A stretch of DNA of 64,000 nt, from assembly GCA_049273695.1 (NCBI GenBank), contig JBASRE010000005.1, positions 151,700 through 215,699 of the forward strand. The letters are read 5' to 3'. The notes below the pieces were generated by a model. The model did no database searches and was not told where the DNA came from. It saw nothing but the letters and a program-made list of their open reading frames with translations. Made by a program: the position numbers and the translations under genes. Each line of letters starts with the position of its first letter. The stretch's first letter is position 1. This DNA is from UBA11740 sp049273695 (GTDB lineage Bacteria > Acidobacteriota > Blastocatellia > Pyrinomonadales > Pyrinomonadaceae). Positions 1 to 8,104 of this stretch are shown here, in pieces.

Positions 1-478
1 TGACGACTCGATCGCCCCGACCCGCGCCGGTCAGACTCAAAACTGAGCCCCAGTCGCGCAGACCGGAAGTGTGATTCAACAGATGTCTGATCGTTAGCGG
101 ATAACCGTAGTCGGGCAGTTCGGGAATATGTTTCATAACCGGATCGTCGAGACTGAGCTTTCCACCCTGTTGCAGGAGTACGATCGCGGCCGCAGTGAAC
201 TGTTTCGCGACTGAGCCTGACTCGAAAACTGTTTGCGTTGTGTTCGGAACGTTGTGCTCAAGATCGGCAAGTCCGAACGCCTTTTCGAAGACTGTCTCGC
301 CATTGAGTGACACGGCGGCCGCGCAACCAGGTGCTGGTCCGACGTACGCCTTGGCAAATTTCTCGAATGCTCGTTCCGCGCCGGCAACAACTTTCTCTTT
401 CGTTGGAACCTGGGCCCAGGTTGCGGTTGAAAGAGACACAACCAAAGCGAAAACGAATAAGAAGTTCTTTCTTCTCAT
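1..478 (-). CDS. Serine hydrolase, beta-lactamase/AmpC-like (partial, runs off the left edge)
   Basis: The open frame on the minus strand starts at an ATG (478-476) and continues without a stop to the window edge, giving 159 residues of an N-terminal half. Residues 1-22 look like a Sec signal peptide ending in ATWAQ. The catalytic SxxK motif of class C beta-lactamase-type serine hydrolases is visible as S89-V-A-K92, followed by QFTAAAI, and a HTSGLRDWG segment typical of the family lies near the edge. An AAGGTGGA ribosome-binding sequence precedes the ATG. Such proteins are exported esterases or peptidases; the substrate cannot be told. The C-terminal half, with the third catalytic motif, is outside the window. 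Confidence 0.88.
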   Translation of the reverse strand, partial: MRRKNFLFVFALVVSLSTATWAQVPTKEKVVAGAERAFEKFAKAYVGPAPGCAAAVSLNGETVFEKAFGLADLEHNVPNTTQTVFESGSVAKQFTAAAIVLLQQGGKLSLDDPVMKHIPELPDYGYPLTIRHLLNHTSGLRDWGSVLSLTGAGRGDRVV

Positions 479-530
479 AGAGTCCATCCACCTTCTTTAT
501 TACAAGCATTCGGCCATCGACCGAAAAGAG

Positions 531-686
531 ATTATCCACAGATTACACAGATTACACAGATTACACAGAACGTTTTTTTGTCTTTGGTCTTTGAACTTTG
601 AGTCCGTGGTCGTGCCGTCTGCCGCCCACCCTCTAGTTCCTGCTGTCTGTTGTTCTTAATCTGTGTATCTGTGTAATCTGTGGACG
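531..686. repeat. Inverted repeat built from ATTACACAG words between divergent genes
   Basis: The left arm (about 533-569) holds three tandem copies of ATTACACAG preceded by ATCCACAG. The right arm (about 658-684) is the complementary ATCTGTGTAATCTGTGG. About 90 bases of non-coding sequence lie between the arms. The same word pair occurs at 10775-10859, so this is a dispersed family and not a local accident. The element fills the space between two divergent genes, where their promoters must lie. Confidence 0.75.
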
Positions 687-708
687 ATTCCTCTATGGAT
701 TATTCCTT

Positions 709-1386
709 GTGAACACTGAACTCTTCATCCCTTTGCTAACCGTCGGCGCGACCTTGTTGCTGGTCGTAACCGGCCTCCTGAATTTTTCCGTCTTCGTCAG
801 ACAATTACGCGCCGCGCGGGATCAGCTTGAGACAGCGCGGCGGCAGCTAGAGAGCGCCCGCCAGCAGCCTCAGATCCAACTGGTGCAGCGAGCGATGGCC
901 GAGACGTCCGACCATCTGAAAATCCTGATCGAGAAACCATACCTGCGCCCTTACTTTTATGACAACAAAGTCTGGGCCGAAGGCGACGCGGCGAGCCTCA
1001 ATGAGGTAAAAGCAATGGCGGAGTTAATCCTGAACAACTTCGCCTCCGCGATCATTCATTCAGCCGTGTTCCCGGAATATCCGGTGCGCGGCGTTGAAGA
1101 GACGATCAGGTTTCATCTGCGTCACAGCCCTGCCCTGCGGGATTTCCTGATGGAAGGTTTCGACCGGTTCCAGCTTGCCGGCCTGGCGCTAGTCTGTTTG
1201 AAGAATGAAACAAAGGCCGACGCCGAACGGGACTTGCGCGAACTGATCTCAACAGCGGGCGTGGATGTGACAGAGAAGGCGCGTCGCGAACGGCTACTGC
1301 GCCATTTGGAGTCTGCGGACGCAGACATAGCGCATCCACTGGAATTGGCAAAGTACAGCCTTGAACGAGCTGGCGTGTCAGATTAG
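709..1386 (+). CDS. Hypothetical protein with one N-terminal membrane segment and coiled coil
   Basis: A GTG start at 709 gives 225 residues. Residues 4-29 form one hydrophobic segment, followed at about 30-55 by a charged heptad-like stretch (RQLRAARDQLETARRQLES) that should form a coiled coil. The rest looks helical and soluble. This resembles bacterial proteins of unknown function that anchor a cytoplasmic helical domain to the membrane. The start lies just inside the edge of the upstream repeat. No enzyme motif is visible and no function is proposed. It is transcribed away from the serine hydrolase. Confidence 0.6.
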   Translation: MNTELFIPLLTVGATLLLVVTGLLNFSVFVRQLRAARDQLETARRQLESARQQPQIQLVQRAMAETSDHLKILIEKPYLRPYFYDNKVWAEGDAASLNEVKAMAELILNNFASAIIHSAVFPEYPVRGVEETIRFHLRHSPALRDFLMEGFDRFQLAGLALVCLKNETKADAERDLRELISTAGVDVTEKARRERLLRHLESADADIAHPLELAKYSLERAGVSD

Positions 1387-1654
1387 TGCGCGAAGCGCAC
1401 GTCAGCATAAAGCCTGGGGCGTTAGCCCCAGGTACTAAGGCCCAACAACAATCAAGCCCGCGAAGCGGGCGACAGAAATATGGAGTGCGCTGGCAGAGCA
1501 CGGGGGTCCCCGGCGCGGCAGCCGCGCTGGGGTGGTCGTAGCGGCGACAGCGCTTTGGATCAAACTAATCCTACACGCATCTATCGTTGGAAGCGGAAAA
1601 TCCAAAGCGCCGTCGCCGTCTCGACCAGTCGAGACTCTGCCGGCGCACTCCAAA
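1387..1654. repeat. Composite repeat: GGGGC hairpins plus terminal-inverted-repeat element (copy 1)
   Basis: Two parts abut. From 1387 to about 1475 lie small hairpins: GTGCGCGAAGCGCAC, CCTGGGGCGTTAGCCCCAGG and GCCCGCGAAGCGGGC. From 1479 to 1654 lies an element bounded by near-perfect inverted repeats (left TATGGAGTGCGCTGGCAGAG, right CTGCCGGCGCACTCCAAA). It has an inner pair GCGCTTTGGAT / ATCCAAAGCGC. The element should fold into one long hairpin and carries no gene. Related copies are at 4553, 21738, 25161 and 32591. Confidence 0.85.
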
Positions 1655-1695
1655 TGTGACCTGACCGCTCCGCAGGCTAAGATTCACGAACCAAC

Positions 1696-3336
1696 ATGAC
1701 AACATTTACCTACGATCAACTTCAAAAACTCGCCGGGGACTTCTGGACCTGGCGCGCCGCCAATCAACCAATATCCAGTGATGACATTCCACGCATTGAG
1801 CGTCCCGACGGTTGGACACCGGACTGGTCTCGCAAGGCAATTGAGCGGCGTCGCGCGGAGCTGACTGGTTTCCGGAAACGTCATCAAGACATGAACGCGA
1901 GTTCGTGGCCAGTGCCGCAGCAAGTTGATTACCGCTTGATTGGATCGGCGATCGCGCGCGTGCATTGGGAGTTGAATGTTACCCGCGGACAAGAGAGCAA
2001 TCCCGGCTTCTATGTCGAGCAGACTTTGGGGTTGTTGTTTCTGTCTTTGCTGACACCACCTCCATTCGGGGACGCGCGTAGCCGCCTAATCGTTCGTTAC
2101 CTCAAAAGCTTCAGAGGCACGGTCGCGAGCGCGAAAGAGAATCTCGCAGGCAATGCAATCAAACCGTTTGCGCTCGCCGCGCTTGAGAAGTTAGTGGACG
2201 TCAGGTCCCGGCTCACGAAAGTCGGCACCGAACTTGGCCCGTTCCTGTCAGGCGTCGACCGATCGGAATTTGACCAGTCGGTCATAGACGCAATCACTGC
2301 GCTCGAATCGTTGCACGATTGGTTGACTGCTGAACTCGATGGAATGACGGAAGAGACGGCCGTCGGCCGCGAGGCTTACATCTACTTCCTCAAGCATGTC
2401 GCGCTGATGCCATTCACGCCGGAGCAACTGCTGGTCATGGGCGCGTACGAATGGGAGCGCTCGGTTGCGTTCGAAACGGTTGAGCAAACTCGCAATCACG
2501 GCCTGCCGGAACTCGACTTGTTTGCCGATCAAGCGGCACAGATGGCGCAGGAAGAATTCTGGGAAGGCGAGGCGCGGAGCTTTCTCGAAGCGAAGAACAT
2601 TCTCACCGTGCCTTCATGGATGAAGCACTATCGCAACCTGCCGCTGCCGTCGTACGTCGAGCCCTTGGGATTCATGGGTGTGACTGACGATCTCACGTCC
2701 GACACCAGACTGGATGAGGATGGCGTTAGTTACATCAAGCCGCCGTCTCCCGATCTGGATTACTTTTCGTTGTCGATCGCCAAAGACCCGCGACCTTTGA
2801 TCGTGCACGAGGGCGTGCCCGGCCACTACTTTCAAATGACCCTCTCGTGGGCGCACGAAAACAAAATTCGCCGCCGTTACTACGATTCAGGTGCGAACGA
2901 AGGCATCGGATTTTACGCCGAAGAGATGATGCTGCAGTTTGGATTCTTCGACGATAAGCCAAAGCTGCGCGAGATTATGTACAACTTCATGCGCCTGCGC
3001 GCGCTGCGGGTGGAAGTGGATGTGAAGCTGGCCATCGGCGAATTCACAATCGATCAGGCCGCCGATTACCTGGAAACGATCGTCCCCGTCGATCGCGGCA
3101 CCGCGCGTCAGGAAGCGGTCTTTTTCGCTTCTTCACCCGGTCAGGCAATTACTTATCAGATTGGCAAGCTGCAGATCGTGAAGTTCCTCGCCGACGCGCG
3201 GCTTAATCAGAAAGAGAAGTTCGAGCTGCGAGCTTTCCACGATTATTTGTGGCTAAACGGAAACGTTCCGATCGCGTTGTTGCGTTGGGAGTATCTTGGG
3301 TTGAGTGATGAGATAGGGAGGCTGGATGCGTCGTAA
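1696..3336 (+). CDS. DUF885 family protein (putative metallopeptidase-like hydrolase)
   Basis: The 546-residue protein carries the DUF885 signature HEGVPGH at about residues 371-377, followed near 400 by NEGIGFYAEEMM. This is the HExxxxH-like arrangement expected to bind a metal in this family. The C-terminal part has the usual RGTARQEAVFFASSPGQA region. The ATG at 1696 has no strong ribosome-binding site and no signal peptide follows, although many DUF885 proteins are exported, so this copy may be cytoplasmic. Family members are generally treated as peptidases or dipeptidase-like hydrolases; the substrate is not known. Repeat clusters lie on both sides, so it is probably a single-gene unit. 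Confidence 0.85.
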   Translation: MTTFTYDQLQKLAGDFWTWRAANQPISSDDIPRIERPDGWTPDWSRKAIERRRAELTGFRKRHQDMNASSWPVPQQVDYRLIGSAIARVHWELNVTRGQESNPGFYVEQTLGLLFLSLLTPPPFGDARSRLIVRYLKSFRGTVASAKENLAGNAIKPFALAALEKLVDVRSRLTKVGTELGPFLSGVDRSEFDQSVIDAITALESLHDWLTAELDGMTEETAVGREAYIYFLKHVALMPFTPEQLLVMGAYEWERSVAFETVEQTRNHGLPELDLFADQAAQMAQEEFWEGEARSFLEAKNILTVPSWMKHYRNLPLPSYVEPLGFMGVTDDLTSDTRLDEDGVSYIKPPSPDLDYFSLSIAKDPRPLIVHEGVPGHYFQMTLSWAHENKIRRRYYDSGANEGIGFYAEEMMLQFGFFDDKPKLREIMYNFMRLRALRVEVDVKLAIGEFTIDQAADYLETIVPVDRGTARQEAVFFASSPGQAITYQIGKLQIVKFLADARLNQKEKFELRAFHDYLWLNGNVPIALLRWEYLGLSDEIGRLDAS

Positions 3337-3931
3337 TGAGGTCAGTACACCTGCTGCCGCTCCTCTCCCTTTGGGAGAGGTTGGGTGAGGGTGCGTAGCA
3401 TCGCGGGTGGGTTAATGAGGCGCGAAGCGCCGAGATGTAATAGCCCCGGACCGTCAGGTCGGGGTCACGGTCCCCAAAGAAACAATGAGGCCCGATAGGG
3501 CCGACATGATGATGCCGCACCTTCGGCGCTCGACTGTTTTGAAATACTCGTCAACAACGGCCTGACGGCCTTGGCCATTACCAATGCGCCCGCGTCAGTG
3601 CGCGTAGCGCACGAAAGCATAAAGCCTGGGGCGTAAGCCCCAGGTACAAGACACCAATTAATTGAGCCCGCGTAGCGGGCGACGGCGCCACATGATTCGT
3701 CTGTCGCCCGCTCCGCGGGCTTGCTCCGTTTCCCAACCGCAACTGGGGCTTACGCCCCAGGCTTTATGCTGACACCCGCTTCGCGGGTTGTATTCCGCGG
3801 GCGCAGCTCCCCTGTCACCCTTTCTAATGATTTTAACGCCAGCGGGCCAAAGTCACTCGAAAGGATGACGACAAGTGAAGACTTAAAGACTATCTTCCAC
3901 TCGATTTAAAAACGCGGAGGAGTTCGACGCC
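3337..3931. repeat. Intergenic repeat cluster (REP-type palindromes and a large inverted pair)
   Basis: No gene is evident in this ~595-base gap. In order it holds: a CTCTCCCTTTGGGAGAGG hairpin word (about 3361-3385); a REP unit GGCGCGAAGCGCC plus GACCGTCAGGTC (3418-3470); a GGCCCGATAGGGCC hairpin; and a large inverted repeat at 3618-3768. In the last, CATAAAGCCTGGGGCGTAAG pairs with its complement and encloses a second pair of GCCCGCG/CGCGGGC hairpins. The outer arms span 25 bases, so the block could extrude as a cruciform or form a strong RNA hairpin. Confidence 0.8.
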
Positions 3932-4483
3932 ATGAAAAAGACTGTTCTGTACTTCGGATTGCTTTCGGGTGCGATCGCGGCCTTGATGATGTTCGTCACG
4001 ATACCGCTCATCGGTCGCATTCCATTTGAGTACCTCACGGTTCTCGGTTACACGACCTTCGTCACCTGTTTTCTGATGGTGTTCGTCGGCATCCGCTCTT
4101 ATCGCGACAAGGTTGCGGGCGGGACGATCACGTTTGGACGCGCATTCAAAGTGGGAATTCTGATTACGCTAATCTCCTGTGGGATTTACATCGTGACTTG
4201 GGAGTTTGTTTACCACCGGTTCCTTCCAGACTTTCTCGATCAATACTCAAACTACATGGTTGAGAAGATGCGTGCCCAGGGAGCGACGCCGGAAGCAGTA
4301 AACCAGACGATTCAGGAGTACGAGCAATTCAAGGAGTGGTACAAAAATCCTTTCTTGCGCTACGCCATGACGCTGATGGAGCCTTTCCCGGTAGGACTGT
4401 TGATTACCGTAATCTCTGCTCTGATTCTTAGAAGGAAGCAGCCTCCTCACGCCGAAGGCGTGAAAGATGGGAGCCAGGGGTAA
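3932..4483 (+). CDS. DUF4199 family integral membrane protein
   Basis: The 183-residue protein starts at an ATG preceded by CGGAGGAG. It has about four hydrophobic segments (near residues 4-26, 34-52, 71-90 and 148-167) with a polar helical loop around 105-145, the DUF4199 arrangement. The function of the family is unknown. Its last residues (HAEGVKDGSQG and stop) are encoded by the start of a dispersed repeat, CACGCCGAAGGCGTGAAAG, that also occurs near 22000, 25440 and 34633. The original C-terminus may therefore have been replaced by repeat insertion. Confidence 0.8.
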   Translation: MKKTVLYFGLLSGAIAALMMFVTIPLIGRIPFEYLTVLGYTTFVTCFLMVFVGIRSYRDKVAGGTITFGRAFKVGILITLISCGIYIVTWEFVYHRFLPDFLDQYSNYMVEKMRAQGATPEAVNQTIQEYEQFKEWYKNPFLRYAMTLMEPFPVGLLITVISALILRRKQPPHAEGVKDGSQG

Positions 4484-4730
4484 GTCCCGAAGGTCGCGCC
4501 AGCCCTGGATCAAGTCATTATTATTCCCAAGCCCGCGAAGCGGGCGACAGAATTTGGAGTGCGCTGGCAGAGCACCGGGGTCCCCGGCGCGGCAGCCGCG
4601 CTGGGGTGGTCGTAGCGGCGACAGCGCTTTGGATTCAAACTCATCCAATACGCAACTATCGCTGGGCGCGAAAAGATCCAAAGCGCCGTCGGCGTCCCGA
4701 CAAGTCGGGACTCTGCCGGCGCACTCCAAA
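4441..4730. repeat. Repeat block with terminal-inverted-repeat element (copy 2)
   Basis: From 4448 the sequence follows the CACGCCGAAGGCGTG / CCAGGGGTAAGTCCCGA word set. A GCCCGCGAAGCGGGC hairpin comes next (about 4530-4545). The inverted-repeat element occupies 4553-4730, from TTTGGAGTGCG to CGCACTCCAAA, 178 bases long, with the inner pair GCGCTTTGGAT / GATCCAAAGCGC. It matches copy 1 across its length and has the same orientation. No coding capacity is apparent. Confidence 0.85.
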
Positions 4731-4760
4731 TGTCACCCCTCCGCGGTTGTCCATCACCCA

Positions 4761-5729
4761 TCACGGAATCAATAACAACTTCCCAGTTGTCTTTCGTCCC
4801 TCCAGGTCGCGGTGTGCTTGCTGGGCCTCGGCGAGCGGATACCGGTGGTGAACTTGTATTTTCAATTCATCATTAACAAGCATTTGCAGCACATCGCCCG
4901 CGCGCCATTCCAGTTCCTCTCGAGTGGCGGTGTAGTGCGCGAGCGTCGGTCGCGTGATAAACAGCGAACCCTTCTGCGACAGCTTGATCAAATCGAACGG
5001 CGGCACCGCCCCGCTCGCGCCGCCAAACAGAACCAGATATCCACGCGGGCGCAGCACGTTCAGATCACGATCAAATGTTGCTTGGCCCACGCCGTCATAG
5101 ACCACGTGAACACCGAGACCATCCGTCAGACGTCGCGTCTCCGATTCAAAATCAGATTTCGTATAGACGATGCACTCGTCCGCTCCGGCCGCGCGGGCCA
5201 GGTCAGCCTTCTCTTCATTGCCGGCCGTGGCGATCACGCGCGCGCCGAGACGTTTGCACATCTGCACCAGCAGTTGGCCGACGCCTCCCGCTGCCGCATG
5301 AATCAAGGCCGTCTCATCCGCTTTGATCGGATATGTGCTGCGACAAAGATAATGCGCGGTCATGCCTTGCAGCATCGCCGCCGCGGCCGTGTCGAAATCC
5401 AATTCTGCCGGGACCTTCACGAGGCGTTCGGCGGGAACAGAGGCGTATTCACCATAGCTGCCGGGAACTCCGCAGTACGCGACGCGATCACCCGGCTGGA
5501 GAGTCGTGACCTCAGCGCCGACTTCCGCAACCACACCCGCCGCTTCCTGTCCGGCAATGAATGGCAGCGGCGACGGATATCTGCCCTCACGAAGATAGAC
5601 ATCGATGAAATTGATTCCGATCGCCTTAATCTCGATGAGCGCTTCATTCGCCTTTGGCGAAGGCGCCGGCAGATCGGCGAGGGTGAGCACTTCGGGCCCA
5701 CCCGTTTGCGTAACCTGGATGGCTTTCAT
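4761..5729 (-). CDS. qorA: Zinc-independent quinone oxidoreductase (MDR superfamily)
   Basis: The 322-residue protein matches NADPH:quinone oxidoreductase of the medium-chain dehydrogenase/reductase superfamily. The N-terminal catalytic domain begins MKAIQVTQTGGPEVL, with the family signature around GINFIDVYLREGRYP. The nucleotide-binding Rossmann motif AAGGVGQ lies near residue 148, and the C-terminus ends with the usual GKLLLIP. Catalytic zinc ligands are absent, as expected for the QOR branch. It would transfer electrons from NADPH to quinones in the cytoplasm. It is convergent with the DUF4199 gene and divergent from the gamma-glutamyltransferase gene. Confidence 0.9.
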   Translation of the reverse strand: MKAIQVTQTGGPEVLTLADLPAPSPKANEALIEIKAIGINFIDVYLREGRYPSPLPFIAGQEAAGVVAEVGAEVTTLQPGDRVAYCGVPGSYGEYASVPAERLVKVPAELDFDTAAAAMLQGMTAHYLCRSTYPIKADETALIHAAAGGVGQLLVQMCKRLGARVIATAGNEEKADLARAAGADECIVYTKSDFESETRRLTDGLGVHVVYDGVGQATFDRDLNVLRPRGYLVLFGGASGAVPPFDLIKLSQKGSLFITRPTLAHYTATREELEWRAGDVLQMLVNDELKIQVHHRYPLAEAQQAHRDLEGRKTTGKLLLIP

Positions 5730-6284
5730 ATTTGGGGATCGTAATTCAGTCTGAGGTATTACAGAAATGTCCCGGACAGCGCGCAGTAGCGAGCCTGCGG
5801 AGCAGACGTCAGCTTAAAGCCTGGGGCGTAAGCCCCAGGTACCGTACCTACAAGGAGGTTAAGCCCGCGAAGCGGGCGACAGAGGTACGGAAAACCGACT
5901 CACAGCCAGGAAATCCAACACGCGTGTTCATTGATCGATCGTCAGGTATCTTTAGAGCTATCGCCCGCTCCGCGGGCTATCATCTCTGATCGAAAGCATT
6001 CTTGGGGTTCCGCTCCGCTCCACCCCAGGCTTTACGCTGACACCCGCTTCGCGGGTTGGAACATGTCCTGCGGCGGATGCGCTGCGCGGGCTAGCCATGG
6101 CAGAATCGAAGGCCTGGCCCTATTCTTCCATTCCGGAGCAAATCCTCTCCCTCTGGGAGAGGGTAGGGTGAGCGTCTCGGCGAAGTCGAGAATAGCGACG
6201 TGATGAGGTCAATTAACTACATCAGTTGTGAGTTCCATTAGTTTTGGAGAAACCCAGTTGACGCTGGTTGGAAAGGTTCGCGCT
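5730..6284. repeat. Intergenic repeat cluster with a large inverted pair
   Basis: No gene is convincing in this gap. At 5790-5880 the GTCAGC.TAAAGCCTGGGG word and an AAGCCCGCGAAGCGGGC hairpin occur. The same words return inverted at 5960-6057 (TCGCCCGCTCCGCGGGC, CCCCAGGCTTTACGCTGAC, CCCGCTTCGCGGG). A copy of AATCGAAGGCCTGGCCC is at about 6104, and a CTCTCCCTCTGGGAGAGGG hairpin is at 6147-6166. The promoters of qorA and ggt must lie here, but none stands out. Confidence 0.75.
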
Positions 6285-8033
6285 ATGTCCAGAACGACAA
6301 TCATTTCATTGCCGCGAGCGGCCCGAATCTACATTGCGACTGCGATAGTGGCGCTGATGTTAATGACAAACATCCACCCCTCTGCACAAGACCAAAGCTC
6401 CCACGAGAAAATCTCCAAAGCCAAAAACCGGCTCGCCCAGGTCAAGCCGGGTCGATCGGTTGTGCGGAGCCAACACGCAATGGTGGCTACCAGCCAACCG
6501 CTCGCCTCGCAGGTCGGTCTTGAAATTCTCAAACGCGGTGGCAATGCCGTCGATGCGGCGATCGCGATGGCGGCCATACTCAATGTAACGGAACCCATGA
6601 TGACCGGAGTAGGCGGCGACGCCTTCATGCTCGTTTACTGGTCGAAAACGAAGGAGCTGAAGGGCCTCAATGCCAGTGGGCGAGCACCAAGGGCCTTGAG
6701 TCTTGATTACTTTGCCAGGCGAAATGTGACGCGGATGCCGGAGTTCGGCATGGAAAGCATCACTGTCCCGGGTGCGTTTGATGGTTGGGTAACGTTATTG
6801 GAAAAGTACGGCACCATGAAGCTTTCGGATCTGCTCGCGCCGGCTATTGAATTTGCGGAGCACGGGTTTCCAGTCATGGAGAAGACTGCTGAAGATTGGA
6901 ACGCCGAAGTGACAAAGTTGAAGAAGAATCCCGCGGCGGCAACTAACTACCTGATTGAGGGGAGAGCGCCACAGCCCGGCGAGATCTTCCGTCAACCGAA
7001 CCTGGCTCGCACCTTCCGCACGTTGGCCCGCGGGGGGCGCGATGCTTTCTACAAAGGTGAAATAGCGCGTGGCATAGCCGACTATTCCAAAAAGCACGGG
7101 GGGTTCATTTCCGAGGCAGACCTGGCGGCGCACAAATCAGAGTGGGTAGAACCGATCTCGACCAATTATCGCGGTTACACGGTCTATGAAATTCCACCGA
7201 ACGGACAGGGGTTAACTGCGTTACTCACGCTTAACATTCTCGAAGGTTTCGATCTTGCAGCGCTGAGTTCACAACCGGATCGCTACTATCACACGCTGAT
7301 TGAAGCAACCAAACTTGCCTTCGCTGATCGCAATCGTTACATCGCTGATCCGGCTTTCTCTAGAGTGCCGGTAGTCGAGTTGCTATCGAAGGACTACGCT
7401 GCCAAACGACGCGCTCTTATCAACCCGGACAAAGCCCTGGATTCACCATCACCCGGTGAAATCAACCTGGGCAGCGACACAACCTACTTTACGGTCGTCG
7501 ACAAGGACGGCAACGCTGTGTCGTTCATTAATAGTCTCTTCGACGCTTTTGGATCAGGAATTGTCGCCGGCGATACGGGAATCGTTCTTCAGAATCGGGG
7601 TAGTTCGTTTTCACTCGATCGGGCCCACCCCAACCATCTCGTGCCGGGCAAGCGTCCTTTTCACACGATCATTCCGGCGATGGTTTTCAAAGACAACAAG
7701 CTGTTCATGTCGTTCGGCGTTATGGGAGGCGGCATTCAGCCCCAGGGACATGTCCAGGTGCTGGTCAACATCATCGATCTTGGGATGGGGTTACAGCAGG
7801 CGATTGATGCGCCGCGCTACCGTTATATGAGCGGCCGGCGCGTCTTGCTCGAGGATGAAATTCCGGCTACGGTGATTGACCGGCTAATCGCCCTGGGCCA
7901 CGTGCGGGCTTCACCTCCCGGCGTACTGAGATCATCGATGGGTGGCGGCCAGGCAATCATGATTGATCCGGTGAACGGGACTCTCATGGGCGCGTCCGAT
8001 CCACGCAAAGACGGACTGGCTATCGGTTATTGA
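6285..8033 (+). CDS. ggt: Gamma-glutamyltransferase (exported)
   Basis: The chosen ATG at 6285 follows GGAAAGG and starts a basic-hydrophobic export signal (about residues 8-34). An in-frame GTG at 6228 is less likely. The 582-residue protein contains the family features: GGNAVDAAIAMAA and MTGVGGDAFML near the N-terminus, the autocleavage nucleophile in GSDTTYFTVVD (T399), and the small-subunit regions LVPGKRPFHTIIP and MGGGIQPQGHVQ. The enzyme self-cleaves into two subunits and removes or transfers gamma-glutamyl groups, for example from glutathione, in the periplasm. The usual TTH is TTY here, a mild variation. The TPR-like gene follows closely. Confidence 0.92.
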   Translation: MSRTTIISLPRAARIYIATAIVALMLMTNIHPSAQDQSSHEKISKAKNRLAQVKPGRSVVRSQHAMVATSQPLASQVGLEILKRGGNAVDAAIAMAAILNVTEPMMTGVGGDAFMLVYWSKTKELKGLNASGRAPRALSLDYFARRNVTRMPEFGMESITVPGAFDGWVTLLEKYGTMKLSDLLAPAIEFAEHGFPVMEKTAEDWNAEVTKLKKNPAAATNYLIEGRAPQPGEIFRQPNLARTFRTLARGGRDAFYKGEIARGIADYSKKHGGFISEADLAAHKSEWVEPISTNYRGYTVYEIPPNGQGLTALLTLNILEGFDLAALSSQPDRYYHTLIEATKLAFADRNRYIADPAFSRVPVVELLSKDYAAKRRALINPDKALDSPSPGEINLGSDTTYFTVVDKDGNAVSFINSLFDAFGSGIVAGDTGIVLQNRGSSFSLDRAHPNHLVPGKRPFHTIIPAMVFKDNKLFMSFGVMGGGIQPQGHVQVLVNIIDLGMGLQQAIDAPRYRYMSGRRVLLEDEIPATVIDRLIALGHVRASPPGVLRSSMGGGQAIMIDPVNGTLMGASDPRKDGLAIGY

Positions 8034-8104
8034 TCCAAACGCAACCCGAAGGGTCGCAAGCAAGTAGCGGTGGTGGAAGCCCTCATTGTGCAGGGAGTGA
8101 ACTC

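Noticed and set aside
1106..1653. Minus-strand open frames of 72-131 residues covering the repeat at 1387-1654
   Set aside because: They are translations of palindromic repeat DNA and of the antisense of the gene at 709, with Arg/Ser/Pro-rich composition and no ribosome-binding site.
3721..3909. 62-residue plus-strand open frame upstream of the DUF4199 gene
   Set aside because: The first half is repeat DNA (GGGGCTTACGCCCCAGG family) and the frame has no recognisable content or ribosome-binding site.
4812..5744. Plus-strand open frame of 310 residues opposite qorA
   Set aside because: Antisense of a full-length quinone oxidoreductase, with histidine/arginine-rich composition typical of shadows.
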